Positions 31,690-43,513 are shown, numbered from the stretch's first letter. The stretch: 64,000 bases of DNA from Rhyzopertha dominica (GCA_025024175.1 QCXZ01000001.1:1178001-1242000), one strand, 5' to 3'. The notes: generated from the sequence alone by a model not told the origin. Program-made: numbers and translations.

Positions 31690-32065
31690 TTCTTGTGTCA
31701 CAGAGGTCGATTTTGGGCCCTCTCGTGTTAACTCTATACACGTCTGTATAAGTCAAACAAATTTTGTTCTATTTCAATAAACCTGATCTTTGCGCAAAGA
31801 AACAGATAATACATGAATACTGATCTAAACCAGCTAGTTAAGGCCTCAGGAGCATATTCTTTCTGTACCCATTCCTTCTAAATCCAAGATGATCCTCTTT
31901 GGAGCTACCAATCCTTCAGCATACAATAGTATAATTGAAAATCTCTAAATTGTGCAAAAGAAACTGGAATTGTTGCTGAATAGTAAGTTACGCTTTGGGT
32001 CACATATCAGTTCACTTATTGGCAGATCTTTCTGCAGCTTGAAAGCAATCTACAATATACATTTA
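31690..32065 (+). pseudogene. LINE reverse transcriptase fragment
   Basis: Scattered frames: SQRSILGPLVLTLYTS (reverse transcriptase motif B, normally PQGSILGPLLF), then PIPSKSKMILFGATNPSA and NSKLRFGSHISSLIGRSF. These blocks occur in the same order in the 60-kb LINE. The YADD box is not recognisable. Both ends undefined. Confidence 0.55.
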
Positions 32066-32069
32066 TTAA

Positions 32070-33530
32070 ATTTAAAATAAAATAAAAATATTTCTTGCGA
32101 AGTCTTGGTTTTGTTTGTGTTTAATTTTGCTGACTCTCTTTTTGACCCGTGTTTAAATTTTGCATGTTCTAGGGGAAGTTAGATGGTACAAAATTCTTGT
32201 GTTCGCTTGATATATGGAAGTGATAGGAAAGATTAAAAGCACTAGCATTAGGAAAGATGTACTTTCGATTGCGACACTTTATTGTCTGCCGAAAACGTAT
32301 ATTTTCTGTTTCTTTCTATACATGCGTATCAACTTTTTTTATACATACATCTGTACATTTCCGGCCAGTTTCATTGATATTTAATAACAATTCGGTTGAG
32401 TAGAAGAGCAGATGACCCTTTCCTTCGCGCGGCGTCCAAACTCGCCGTTGGAGTAAAAATGACAAATGTTTGTCTCTTTTGTATTATTACACCACGAATA
32501 AAGACAAGTTATTGTTACTGTTACATCACAAAGTAATACTCTGAGGCATACGGATAAATTAGTGCCTACATAAGCAAGAATTCCAAACTCTGCATTCTGA
32601 AGGTAGACTACTTGAAAATCTAGGTATTCGGCCGCCCCGCGGTGATATGCACTTCTAATTTGCCGGTTGTTAGTTCAGTATTTAGAGGTGCACGAGAATC
32701 CCGGGAAACTTTGACGATTAGAAAACACACATTAAACTTTAATAGANTAAAAGCTGTCGGAGGGAGCACGCCGAGGAAACGATCGAGAAAGACGTTCGCG
32801 CCGGCGGAGGCAAAACTTAAATGTGAAAGCACGAGCGACTTGAAACAGTACAGTACGTCTTTACGACTCAATTAATGCAGAACCGCTTTTTAGATACAAC
32901 CGAAAATGGGGTGTTGAAATTAAACTACACAGATTAAAAAGCGTACCGGGGCCCGCTAACGTCTCCAGAAAATGCAATTGGACGTATAAAATTCGAGCGA
33001 CCCGGGAGGAGAAAGTTTCAAGCGTACATCCACCGAAGGAAACGCACGTTTATTGGGGACCGTTAAAACGTTCACCTCCAGTTTTAATAAAACCAACTGT
33101 GCCGCTACGAAACAAATTACACAAACGCTTAATCGCCCATTTAAGAAAATTGGCAAAATTTACGTTTAATAAATTCAAGATTTTACCTTATCTCCGCCTT
33201 CTTGCGGCACGGCTGCCGACGGCAGTAAAAAGAACCTTGGACTCACCTAAAACAAAGAAAAAGACACGTTAGAAAATTTATATCTGGCGCGAGTAGTTGG
33301 GTATGCAGCCTGCTAGCGTATAATTAGCATTTTAAAATACGACGTCGCATTACGACGACGTAGCAAAATAAAAAGATTTTAGAAAAACTGTAATCAATAT
33401 AAATACAAAAATATACGAATAATAGCAAGATATTTCCTGGACCTTACCAATCTTTAACTTTGTATCAACCCTTTTTCTTTCTTTCTTTCCACGACTTTCA
33501 GATATCTAAAAATGACAGCCTGTTGGTACG
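32070..33530. other. No recognised gene; GC-rich island (32600-33250)
   Basis: TE-free, CpG-rich stretch at 32,600-33,250 with one N (32747). Open frames overlap on both strands without a domain. Confidence 0.35.
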
Positions 33531-34003
33531 GTTATACTTGCAAGCAACAATCTATGAGACTCATTATACGAACAGCCGATCACCACTTACAATAGTTTAC
33601 AAGTATTACCTGTAGCTGTCGTAAATAACAGACGGGCTCGGTACGTTCCACCGTTTTACAAGGGGTGGACGGTATCCAAAAATTGTGTTTTAAGAATTTT
33701 TTTCCGAACACATAAATCAATAAGCATTATTTGGTTGAAATACAAATATTTCTCATCTAATAGCTTTTAATGCATTACTAAATCGTATTCTTTCCTAATT
33801 TAATGAGTACTATCTATTTTTATAACCATTAATGGTAAACAATCCAATTTCAATGCGGCAGCCCATACTTTCTAATTTTTGATCGCGGTGTGCAATCGTC
33901 CTCTGCCCTGTTTCTTCACAGGTTAAAATTTTCCTTTAACCCGGAGGGTCATAAACGTAGTTTCTACCTGTATATTTTTTCGGAAATAAGAAGAAATCGC
34001 TGG

Positions 34004-34762
34004 AAGGGTCTATTTGCGAAAAATTAATTTCTGGACGTCCTAGCTCATTTCTGACTGCATTTTTGGAATCTGGAGCTCAAAATGCATCACTGTGCCGATT
34101 TTGAGCGAAAAATAATTTCCACAGAAAATTGAAAAAGAGCAAAGGCTTCCCCCCTCTGTTGTTTATTCACCTTGAAACTTAATGGTCTCCGATTACGCTA
34201 ATTTTATGTTCATTTACTAATGAGGACCTGCTGCATTTGAGACTGGTGTCAGTTGGTCTCTAGCTGCAACGGTTCGTCTGAAAAGTGGCCTAGAGTAGAA
34301 GGGTCCATTTGCGAAAAATTGAGCGAAAACTAATTTCCACAGAAAATTGAAAAAGAGCAAAGGCGTTTGTTTAACCCCTTTGTGTTTTTTTTTTTCACCT
34401 TGAAAGCTGATGGTCTCCGATTACGCTAATTTTATGTTCATTTACTAATGAGGACCTGCTGCATTTGAGACTGGTGTCAGTTGGTCTCTAGCTGCAACGC
34501 TTCCTCTGAAAAGTGGCCTAGAGTAGAAGGGTCTATTTGCGAAAAATTAATTTCTGGACGTCCTAACTCATTTCTGACTGCTTTTTTGGAATCTGGAGCT
34601 CAAAATGCATCACTGTGTCGATTTTGAGAGAAAAATAATTTCCACAGAAAATTGAAAAAGAGCAAAGGCTTCCCCCCTCGGTTGTTTTTTCACCTTGAAA
34701 CTTGATGGTCTCCGATTACGCTAATTTTATGTTCATTTACTAATGAGGACCTGCTGCATTTG
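34004..34762. repeat. Tandem array of about 295-bp units
   Basis: Unit 1 is 34004-34298, unit 2 is 34299-34526 (an internal gap of about 66 bp) and unit 3 is 34527-34762 (cut short at its end). Each begins AAGGGTCYATTTGCG. The units differ at few positions. They hold no open frame and lie inside the IS630-like copy B. Confidence 0.85.
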
Positions 34763-34900
34763 TGACAAATACATTTCGTATGGCAACTGGTCAAACAGAT
34801 TATTGCTGATTTTAAACCGTGGGGCAAATGAGTACCTCCGAAACAATTAAATATGTTCATTCTTATTACTAGGATCTGTCGCGGCATATACCTGAGTGCT

Positions 34901-35140
34901 ATGATATGGGGGCAGTTGAAACAAAGAATTCGACGCGAAACACCGGTGGAAAATTTAGCAATGAATAGCTGCTAAAAATTAGACACGAAGCTGAAATACC
35001 AAGTGTCGATGCATGGAAAAATTCAATGCGGTATGTACTGGACATTGAAACTCGGTACAGAGCGAATCATGTACAAGAATTAATAATAGAAATTAATCGT
35101 GATTTTAGCAGTGAAAGTGATAGTGAGCAATTTGTTTAGT
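34901..35140 (+). pseudogene. IS630-like transposase C-terminal fragment
   Basis: Encodes KIRHEAEIPSVDAWKNSMR, then YVLDIETRYRANHVQE, and ends DFSSESDSEQFV before a stop. It is the same protein end as copy A, with an extra stop near the start. No catalytic residue is retained. Confidence 0.65.
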
Positions 35141-35629
35141 TTGTGACTCTTGTAATGTGCTTATTAACAGCTGTAATGAACATAATCGATACCGTGTATA
35201 AAGTTTATTGTGCACTATTGTAAATATTTTCTAACAAATTTAAATAATTTTCTACTTACTAATTTGTATGTTTTTATATTAAATTTATATAAATTCGTTA
35301 TGACATGCAAAGGCTTTTATTTTATACATCGGAAAATTTAAACCCAATGAAGTATCACATAAAAATAGATCGCGGGTCGTGCCAGTTAGCATCAGGTCTG
35401 CATTAAATAAAATTTGTTATAAAAGCTTCTATGTTTTTTTGATTGCTAAATTATCACAACTACAAATTTCAAAAATTTATTTTGAAACGTGCCACGAATC
35501 CCAATAGTTTAGGACGGCCGACCATAAGGTTGTAAAGACTCTAATTTACAATACAATAGTTTACGACGGCCTACCGTCAAGCTGTAAAACCCTCTGCATA
35601 AGTCAGTCTCATAGATTGTTGCTTGATAC

Positions 35630-37715
35630 TTTACCATCATTCAATATGTTGCCAATCGTTCCAGCTTACAGAATTGTCTGAAAGTGTGAGAAAAGGCTAA
35701 TTCATTAATTTAGTCCAACCGAATAATCAGACAATATATCACCTAACTGTCATTTAAGAGTACATCCTGGAATTGCAGCTTACTGTTTCAGTACATTATA
35801 TCATCAATATAGCCGTATAAGGTGTGTTATTAGGAAAAAATCAGAGCAAAACCAGCTAGCTTTCAAGTTATTTAATAAAGTATATAGTAGTCTAGAGAAG
35901 AATGAGGAACAAGACTATAAGATAACTATATATTCATTTAATTGAAGGTTATATGTAACTTTTATTCACCAACACTAGAACTAGTTACAAGCTGCATGTT
36001 CAGGTTTGTGTTGGCTGAAGTAAATCTGACCCAAACATAAACAGATCAGGAGTATTTTGTTGCTCCACATTTGATGGCGGGTGTTTACATAAGCCTCAAC
36101 TAAATTTGTTCAAATAATCTTTACAAAGATAAATTACTTGATTAACATGATCCGCTAAATACATTATTGTTTTTATTTTATATCTAACTATTATTATTTA
36201 TTATCGTAATACATTCGTACAATTGTAGATCTTCTAAATTCGATGTATTAATTATCCATTTAGGGTAGACTAGCCATAAGTTAAAAAAATCAACATATCT
36301 TCCAGCGTATCCATTTCATGTTGTTCGATTGTGAGAAAACTCAGTTGTACTTTCAGTTACGTTTTGTATGGATGAAAGTGAAAACTTCGACAAAAGTTAA
36401 TTAACAAAGTTGGTTTTTGTAAAAGTCCGCTTACTGTGTATGACGGGGAATCCAATTTTGTGCAAAAGAAATCTTCGGAAACTTATTCAACTGGTTCGTA
36501 TACCATCGTACCAAAAGTTCTTCCCAGGGTATGACAAAAAGCATTATTTTCATGTATGTGTACTGAAATGAGAGAATCGCTCAAACTAAAGGGCAAAATT
36601 GGGACGCACTAAATATATAATTATTCCCACAGTACAAAACATTTATATGATGACGTCTCATATTGTCCATTAATTAATTTGTGAGTAAAGTTTCCCAGAA
36701 CAGCGATTTATTTGCACAAAGCAGATACGGCTATGCAGCAAATAATGTAATTTGAGGTAGTTAAATTATTCAGTGTAAATGAAGTTCTTTGATGTCTCGC
36801 ATAAAGCATATTAACACATCTATTGCTTTTAATGACTGCATTTTCTTCTTCATAATGAAGCAGTGCGGTCCGACATTTTATGGACTCCACATCCAACAGA
36901 AGTTTTTCAGTGGCCCCAGCCATAGAGTGCCCGTTTCTAGACGTCACCGTCGGCAGTAAAATGGCGAATAAATCGATCGGAAATAGAACGGGGCGATGCA
37001 ATTAACGACGTCGTTTACATAATCCGCCGTCTCCTACGAAAATATCCTTGTTACGATCGGAGGATATACGAGGGCGCGCGGATAAGATGTAAAAAAATTG
37101 GGGAAAGGCCCCAACAAGGTCGGACACAATGGCACATTATGTCGTCTGGGAGAGCGGCGCGACGCCCAGCCAGTTAGACGCCCATCGGGGATGGTTTTCC
37201 GCGACTTTTGGCATGAAAAATAATTTTATTCGCTGCGTTTATGGTATGCAAAGCACGCTTCTTTAAGAGGCCGGCGTGCGTCACACGGTCTGGAAACAAT
37301 AGCTACATAAAGAGCAAGCCGGGGCTGCCAAAGGAAGTGATGGAATGGAAATCTTAGCCAGATTGTGGCACACAGAATGTCAATGACGTAGATATCTTTG
37401 TCGTTGCTTTTACAGCCGGCGCTTTTGTATACTGGCTAATTTTTACTGGGAAGTCATAAACGGGTCCGCCGGAAAAGACGTTATACATAAAACAGCAGTC
37501 GTGTCCGCTTTCCAACTTCTATCGGAATTTTCAGTTCAGAGCGTTTAAAATTATTCAACCTCTGTTTAAAAACTTTTACACCAAGATTTATAATGAACAC
37601 AAATGTCGACAAGATGGCATGGAATTGCACCCACTTTTCATTATCCCATACATATCGTCTACCATGGCTTATATAAGGGAAGCCAGATCTATGTGTGCCG
37701 TGTTGTCTGCGTTGG
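35630..37715. other. No recognised gene; GC-rich island (36840-37420)
   Basis: AT-rich up to about 36,840. Then comes a GC-rich, TE-free stretch with several TTTATGG/TTTATTC and ATTA motifs, typical in look of conserved developmental enhancers but unproven. Confidence 0.3.
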
Positions 37716-37723
37716 GACTATAA

Positions 37724-37765
37724 CTGTACTGAGGAGGCTTTATAAGCCGAAACGGCTATCCACAG
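37724..37765 (+). ncRNA. Hammerhead ribozyme candidate
   Basis: Stem I strand CTGTA (37724-37728), core CTGAGGA, perfect 5-bp stem II GGCTT/AAGCC with loop TAT, core GAAA, minimal stem III A-CGGC-T, A at the cleavage position, then T, a CC bulge and ACAG completing stem I (five pairs). All conserved core bases are present and there is no extra base before stem II. No PLE coding sequence is recognisable upstream. The chance of core, stem II and stem I coming together at random in 64 kb is small. Confidence 0.6.
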
Positions 37766-37849
37766 ATTGTTCTGACGCAAACGACATGCTAGTATTTTAA
37801 AATTATCTTCAAATATTTTAAAAGGAACACCAGTATTGCAAAGATGGCG

Positions 37850-38230
37850 ACAAACGTACCTGCACTTTTTCTTTTGACAAAATCTAATGGATATTCCACT
37901 AGCAATACTTCAGTAAGTGTGGTTTCAATACGATGGAGCTCTTGCTCATACCTGACAACGAAAACTTTCCAAACAGGTGTATACGTTGCGAGAGGGCTGT
38001 TAATTTGCCGGATAGATCACCCGATTTAACAAAACTAACCTTTTCATAGGAACACATAAAATGAAAAGTGTATCTCTCTCCGGATGATATCAACAAAAAA
38101 ATTCGTATAGCATTTCCAACTAGTGTCGTTGGATACGCCGGCTTATACGATCTTGTTTCTATTTCTTTTGTTGCTATCGTTTCGTTCATTTTGTAGTTCT
38201 TTTTTTATTTTATCAATATAAGGAATAATT
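37850..38230 (+). pseudogene. DD41D mariner-type transposase remnant
   Basis: Frames show QYDGALAHT (for QQDGAPAHT, second catalytic D), then NLPDRSPDLTKLTFS, stop, EHIK, stop, KVYLSPDDINKKIRIAF, matching the PPRSPDLTPLDFF..KVY.....I block of the 19.6-kb element. It keeps only the C-terminal catalytic half and several stops. Confidence 0.55.
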
Positions 38231-38234
38231 TCAA

Positions 38235-39505
38235 TAAATTTAAGCACTCGTAGATTATAGGCAGTTAGAACAGTGATGACCCAGGATTGTAGTATAACCG
38301 AATAAACAGTTAGTACGTCTGTTTGATGAGTCCCAAAATTTATTTATATAGAAAGCACTGTCCATAGAAGACAAAGAAATGTACTTCGCATATTTCCAGA
38401 AAACTTTAAGGAACTCTAAAGGCGTAGAATATTCGTACCGTTCTATTTGAAAAAAAAAACAAGTAACCTATGTTTAAATTTGTCTAGACTACAACCTGTA
38501 TATAATGGCAATCGGTAAAAAGAAAACATAAAAAGGAAGTTGTAATACAACAATTTCCTTCTACCATTAAACTGNGAAAACCACACTATTTTATCTAATA
38601 AACCGTTCATGANTTTTTTAAGCACGAGTATAGTTAATAAAATGNCATTAGGTTCAATAAGATATTNAAGNATGTAATAAAGTACAGGGTAATGCGTTTA
38701 AAATGACAAAGTTCAAACTTCAAAGAAGTTCATAGCTGCTATTCTCGTACCTTATGGATTAAGCTTTGCACCAAAACTTACATTTTACAGTTGACAGAAT
38801 TGGCGCACCTGTACTTGTACTCAATTTTATGCATGCTTTTTAGTATAAAAACAATAATGCACCTAACTATCTTTCTTTATTTCTCAATAGATGCATGCAA
38901 TAGTGCCTAATACATACTACAAGAGCCGATAGACGCTGTAGGGAAGCTGAATTATGTACAGACATTTTTGCAACATCGCGAAGAAGGATCAAGACCCGAC
39001 AAAAAGAAGGAACACTAACAAGCGAATCGCGATTTTGTGACGATGTAGTAACGCTGGCCTTGGCAACACGATCCCTTTGTCACGAACTACACTGATTCGA
39101 AGACATCGGCTGATGCACTCGCAAAAACTTCCGCCAGACGGATCCTCGCGCTCTTGAACTTGACCTTGACTCGCTCGTCCACCGAACAAGGGAGTCAACA
39201 AACCCAGAAAGACGATTTTTTTAAGGCGGCTGCAAATATGTTACATCACGCCGAATAAAAAGCAAGAGCACAGTACGGACAGGTATGGTCGCTTCTACGA
39301 CCACGTTATAAAGAATGTAGGACCAGTTAGTAATCAGCGGACATTGTGAAGAACAGAAAGTGTAGATGAAATACTCTTAAGTAGATGTAGTTGCTCGTTA
39401 AAAAGCGTTCCTTTGATTTCATAGTTTCAAAACTACCGAATCCCTAACATGAATCCAACGGTGAAGTTAATTTGCATGGGTATTTATAAATCGCGTCTGA
39501 TTTCG
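38235..39505. other. No recognised gene; low-quality bases
   Basis: Five N calls cluster at about 38574-38671. A GC-richer piece at 38,960-39,240 has open frames without a known domain. Confidence 0.4.
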
Positions 39506-39514
39506 GAAAAGGAA

Positions 39515-39547
39515 GACGTTTCGCCCGCACGTAAAGGACATCATCAG
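39515..39547 (-). ncRNA. Partial hammerhead-like motif
   Basis: On the minus strand CTGATGA, one T, GTCC...GGGC as a short stem II, GAAA, then ACGT-C as minimal stem III and cleavage base. The flanks (CCTGTC and TTCC) do not pair, so stem I is missing. Probably a decayed PLE end; it lies about 200 bases beyond the 3' end of the PLE at 39,748. Confidence 0.35.
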
Positions 39548-39799
39548 GACAGGAGCCTCTTATCTGATTTAAAAGTATAGAAGGATACTTTTTAGCGGAG
39601 TTCCGAAGCTGAAAACTTGGTTTTACACCATTAGTATCTATCCTAATAGAATCTGAAAATTTTTTTTAAATGACTTGACCTACAGTACAATGAATCCCTT
39701 TCGTAAATACATGAACGACCAAATGCGAGATAAATAATTTTGTTTTGAATTCTTCTTTAATATAATAATACTTAAAGTGAAATCCACTTAATTCTTTAA

Positions 39800-39842
39800 T
39801 TGTAAAGCGCTTTCGAATAACAGATAGTCTTCGTCAGTACAA
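39800..39842 (-). ncRNA. Hammerhead-like ribozyme in PLE copy 2
   Basis: Same 43-nt layout as 24375-24417: TTGTA, CTGACGA, one unpaired A, stem II GACTA/TATTC (four of five pairs), GAAA, A-GCGC-T, T, TACAA. Stem I and core are unchanged. One stem II pair has changed from G-C to A-U on both sides; another is now mismatched. Confidence 0.6.
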
Positions 39843-40856
39843 TATAGGCCAAAACATAGAAAAAAGAAACGTTTATAATACGATTGACAACGTAAAAAAA
39901 TTTAGAAACAAGCAAACTTGACTACAAACCACATGCCAGCAACACAAACGTAATATTAAATTAGATCAAATAAATAGTTTAAAACAGGACAACTGAAATT
40001 ACAAGAATCATTTAAAATAGTAAAATTTTGTTCGCTAACAATTTTATGGATTTCTAAATTTCCAAAACATTTAATTTTGAGGATTTACTGCACAAATTAA
40101 TGAATTATTTAAAACTGGAATTTGGTTTTTATTGCGGACAAGACGGGAAAACACACTACCTACGGTAGAGGAAGCAATATTTATTCCATGAGAAGAAAAT
40201 AATTTAGGTAGGGTAACTGAGACTTGGCCAGCAAACTTAACCTTTTCATCAAAATAAGTTGTACAGAAAGAATATTTAAATTTTGTCAAAAATAAGAGTT
40301 TTTCTATTAACTAATTTAGGAAATTGTTATTGAAAGCAATTTGGAGAATTACATCCAATTCTTTTTCGAAAGCATTTAATGACAATGGTATTTTAAAGTC
40401 GATCAAAAAGTGAATTAAAAACAGCAATTTTGTGTGAATAAGGGTGTAAAGAATAATAAGGAATAACATTGTCTGAACAAGTGGATTTTCTAAAAATTTC
40501 GAAAGAAAGGTTAGAAGAAATTTGGTCATGTATAATTAATAAATCTAAAAAGGAAACCTGATTATTACTTTCTGTTTCATAGCTGAAATTTATAGAACCA
40601 TGTAACGAATTAATAAAAGAAAGAAAATTATTTAATCATCTTAATTACTTGTAAATAGACACAAAACATCATCCACATAACGGTACTAGAATTTTATGTG
40701 AGAAGAAAAACAAGTGTTTTTGAATTTTTTTTCTAAATTATTCATAAAAAGTTCAGCTAGAAATGGACTAAGAGAAGAACCCATACGTAAACCCGACTTT
40801 TTATAGAATTTTTATGTATTAAAGATAAATTACAGTTCTGGTTAAGTAAGTTACTT

Positions 40857-41006
40857 AAAATTTTTAAAGTCTTTTGGTGGAATGGAAGGAAATAAATTGT
40901 TTACATCAAAAGAAACGAGGAAGGAAGAATTAAAATTTTTAAAGTCTTTTGGTGGAATGGAAGGAAATAAATTGTTTACATCAAAAGAAACGAGGAAGGA
41001 AGAATT
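40857..41006. repeat. 75-bp perfect tandem duplication
   Basis: 40857-40931 and 40932-41006 are identical. It lies within the PLE reverse transcriptase region and repeats motif A, disrupting the protein. Confidence 0.9.
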
Positions 41007-41130
41007 TCGAAATTTTTAAATAAAATCCAGTGTATTTTTTAATAGCAAAGGAATTTTCAAAATTTCACGTAGAATCAAATTTAACCATTTTGCCAATTTG
41101 TAACATGGAGAATTTATTATTAAAAAAAAA

Positions 41131-41930
41131 GATTGGTTCACTGCAAACAAATTGTGCCTTAACAAAGAAAAAACATGTGAAATAATCTAAATAAACTGAG
41201 AAATGAAAACATTCCAAAAATGAATTTCAAATTCTTAGGAGTACATTTAGATACTCAGCTAAATTTTAAAGCGCATATCGACAACCTTAATACAAAACTA
41301 TCAAGCATAATTTACCTCTTACGTAAACTGTCAAACGTTGCATCAGAGGTAACTAAAATGGCGTATATGAGTCTCTTCAATGCTCATCTTCTCTATTGTG
41401 TTCTACTGTGGGGTAATTGAGTAAACTGGGTGCTGACTTTTAAACAACAGAAAAGAGCAGTAAGGGCTATTCTAAAAATACCTCCATGGGAATCCTGCCG
41501 ACAACATTTTTCTAACCTTGGTATCCTGACTGTTCCCGCACTCTACATAAAGGAGTGCCTTCTCTATGCAAGACAACATAGGGAGGAACTTATCTCTCAT
41601 GAAGAAATCCACCAATACAACACAAGAAATAGAACTATGCTAGTAATGCCACAACACCATCTGCAGTCAACACACAGAAGTTTTATAGTAACAACAACCG
41701 AAAATTACAATCATTTGCCACATACAATAAAGGATCTACCATTACAAGAATATAAAGCTGAAATACACAAAATGCTAGTAACTATATGCCCCTACAGCTT
41801 GGAGGAATATTTAGCCTACAAATGGAAATTTATATCTCTATAATGTAAATACTATGTGTTCATGCCTTTTTGACGATGCTAAAGCTGTAAGCTATTAAAA
41901 GCAAATAAATTATTATTATTATTATGTAAC
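41131..41930 (+). pseudogene. LINE 3' end with (ATT)n tail
   Basis: C-terminal part of a Jockey/CR1-like reverse transcriptase: DWFTANKLCLNKEKT, stops, then NFKFLGVHLDTQLNFKAHID, a stop after LLWGN at 41417, and QKRAVRAILKIP to the end near 41843 (LEEYLAYKWKFISL). The blocks FLG.HLD, LLW and QKRAVR are standard downstream of the YADD box. It ends in AAATAAATTATTATTATTATTA, the short-repeat tail of a non-LTR element. Heavily 5'-truncated; the frame is open except for three early stops. Confidence 0.75.
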
Positions 41931-41939
41931 ATCCAACAG

Positions 41940-43505
41940 GTCTGATAGGACAACCATCTTTGTGTAAGTCCATAAAGCCTAGGAGGTAACCATTGTTTGT
42001 TCGTATATTAATTAAGCGAACTAATAGCAAAACAAGAGTTCTCAGAGATGAAATTCAATTTGTAGACCAACACAGGTCACGAATTCGTCTGTCTCTAGTA
42101 CAAATTTTCTTAGAGATTATCTGGTGATGAGTTAGCTGGCTTGTGGCAGTTAATTTATCTCTAGAGGTTTCCCTTTTCGAAGGATACACCATGCGATCGT
42201 CCTAATCCCGAAGTTGGGAAGTACAACATTAAACATTTAGTAGATCGACCCAGTTCGAGGGACCCCGAAAGATTTTTTCCCATCCTCGGTACGCCAAACC
42301 GTAAGATTTTTAAACCGATAGCTGCAAGAGTTTCCAGGATATAAATCAACGTCGTCCCCTTCCGTTCAGTGGATATAACAAAGTTTCAATTTCCCGAATC
42401 GAACAGACATTAAGATTTGATTCGGGCTTCGAATTCCGCAAAGCGTAGATAACGTCGGTTGCTCTCGAGGTTTTCTACTTAACACAACAGATACACGACA
42501 GCTCTGATGGCGGCTTCCCGCGAATCGGAAAGCCTACGGACCCATGAAATAAGATATTTAATAAGAAATCGAGAGAAAGGCCGTAAAACAATAAAAGATC
42601 TTCCTTTGTGTCAACGCCAACAGAAAAGACGGCTCTCGGTGTGAATAATGAATTACCGGATTGAGGGCGGTGGGAAGTGTTTAATATTTTCGTCGTAGGC
42701 CCAATGGCAAACGGAAGAGGGCGTTATTTTCTGTCGATCAGCGAAAAATGGATTTCTCCGAAAGGAACTGTATTTCACTTATAACCGGCGGAGAAGACAC
42801 GTACAATTATATATCGCGTTAGCAGGAACGCAATTTTGTAGCTGTAGATTCATTCTTATTCCGGCGATGTTTCGAGGAGTCGTTCCGCTCAGCCTGAGCT
42901 TATACTTCTGGAGATCTGACGTGATAGATGCCCGACGCTGTGTGTTCAAAATTGCTAAAATGCAGAGCTCAACACTTTAGACCGCGAAATGATCGGACGG
43001 GTCTGGCATTACCAAAATCTTTGAACGGCCTGGGCCAGGCAGCGTTTTTTAATGCCAGCTGTCGCGATTTAAGGAATGCTAGTTCACTATAAAACTACAA
43101 TAATATAAGACACATCGTTCAAGGCTAGCTTTGTTTTTTAGTGGTCATAATCCTTCAGCATCACCCGAAAAAAAACAACAGTTACAAGCTTTTGTAAGTT
43201 AACCATAACTCTGTAACAGGTAGCATTATAGTAAGTACAGGGCTTTGCGGGAAATATCTTAGAAGTCCAATTGATGTCTAAGCAGGCTACTCCTACCTCC
43301 CATTGAGATAATAAAAATATGGGCATTTGTTTCTCAAGTTCAAAATCAAATAAAACATCTCACAGTATATTATTTCTTATCTATCCCTCAACTATCACTG
43401 CAAAGGCTTATTCTAGTTTTCTTTATTTCGAACTTAAACGATGTATCAACATCAACTACTATCGATGTTTGTGCTATATACAGATAGTATCGAGTTCTGT
43501 GGTTC
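41940..43505. other. No recognised gene; GC-rich island (42160-43060)
   Basis: The longest TE-free GC-richer stretch, about 900 bp. Contains no open frame over about 65 codons and no RNA gene I recognise. Confidence 0.35.
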
Positions 43506-43513
43506 CTAGTATA

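Larger units (their letters stand above)
33541..35625 (+). mobile_element. IS630-like element, deleted copy B
   Basis: Terminal inverted repeats at 33541-33561 and 35605-35625 are perfect over 21 bp. The left one continues for about 100 bp as the inverse of 31440-31525 in copy A. Most of the transposase is replaced by non-coding sequence including a tandem array (34004-34762); only the C-terminal part of the gene remains (34901-35140). Two direct repeats of about 45 bp sit next to the right end (about 35503 and 35552). A TA flank could not be fixed with certainty. Confidence 0.65.
39748..41100 (-). mobile_element. Penelope-like retroelement, second copy
   Basis: Minus-strand relative of the 23-24 kb PLE, sharing its 3' end (GAAGAATT). 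It keeps more of the reverse transcriptase than the first copy: SFDVNNLFPSIPPKDF (motif A) is readable near 40,900. The frame is broken in many places. The GIY-YIG segment has been removed by an internal deletion of about 165 bp: NNS is followed directly by sequence equivalent to LCSKSS. A 75-bp tandem duplication sits in the motif A region. Recognisable protein pieces are at 40071-40289 and 40311-40529. The 5' end abuts a LINE fragment near 41,100-41,130. Confidence 0.75.

Noticed and set aside
34004..34762. CRISPR-like or prokaryotic array
   Set aside because: Only three long units with no spacers; the surroundings are eukaryotic transposons.
37899..38189. 96-codon minus-strand frame
   Set aside because: The opposite strand encodes the mariner catalytic blocks DGALAHT and RSPDLT, so this is a shadow frame.
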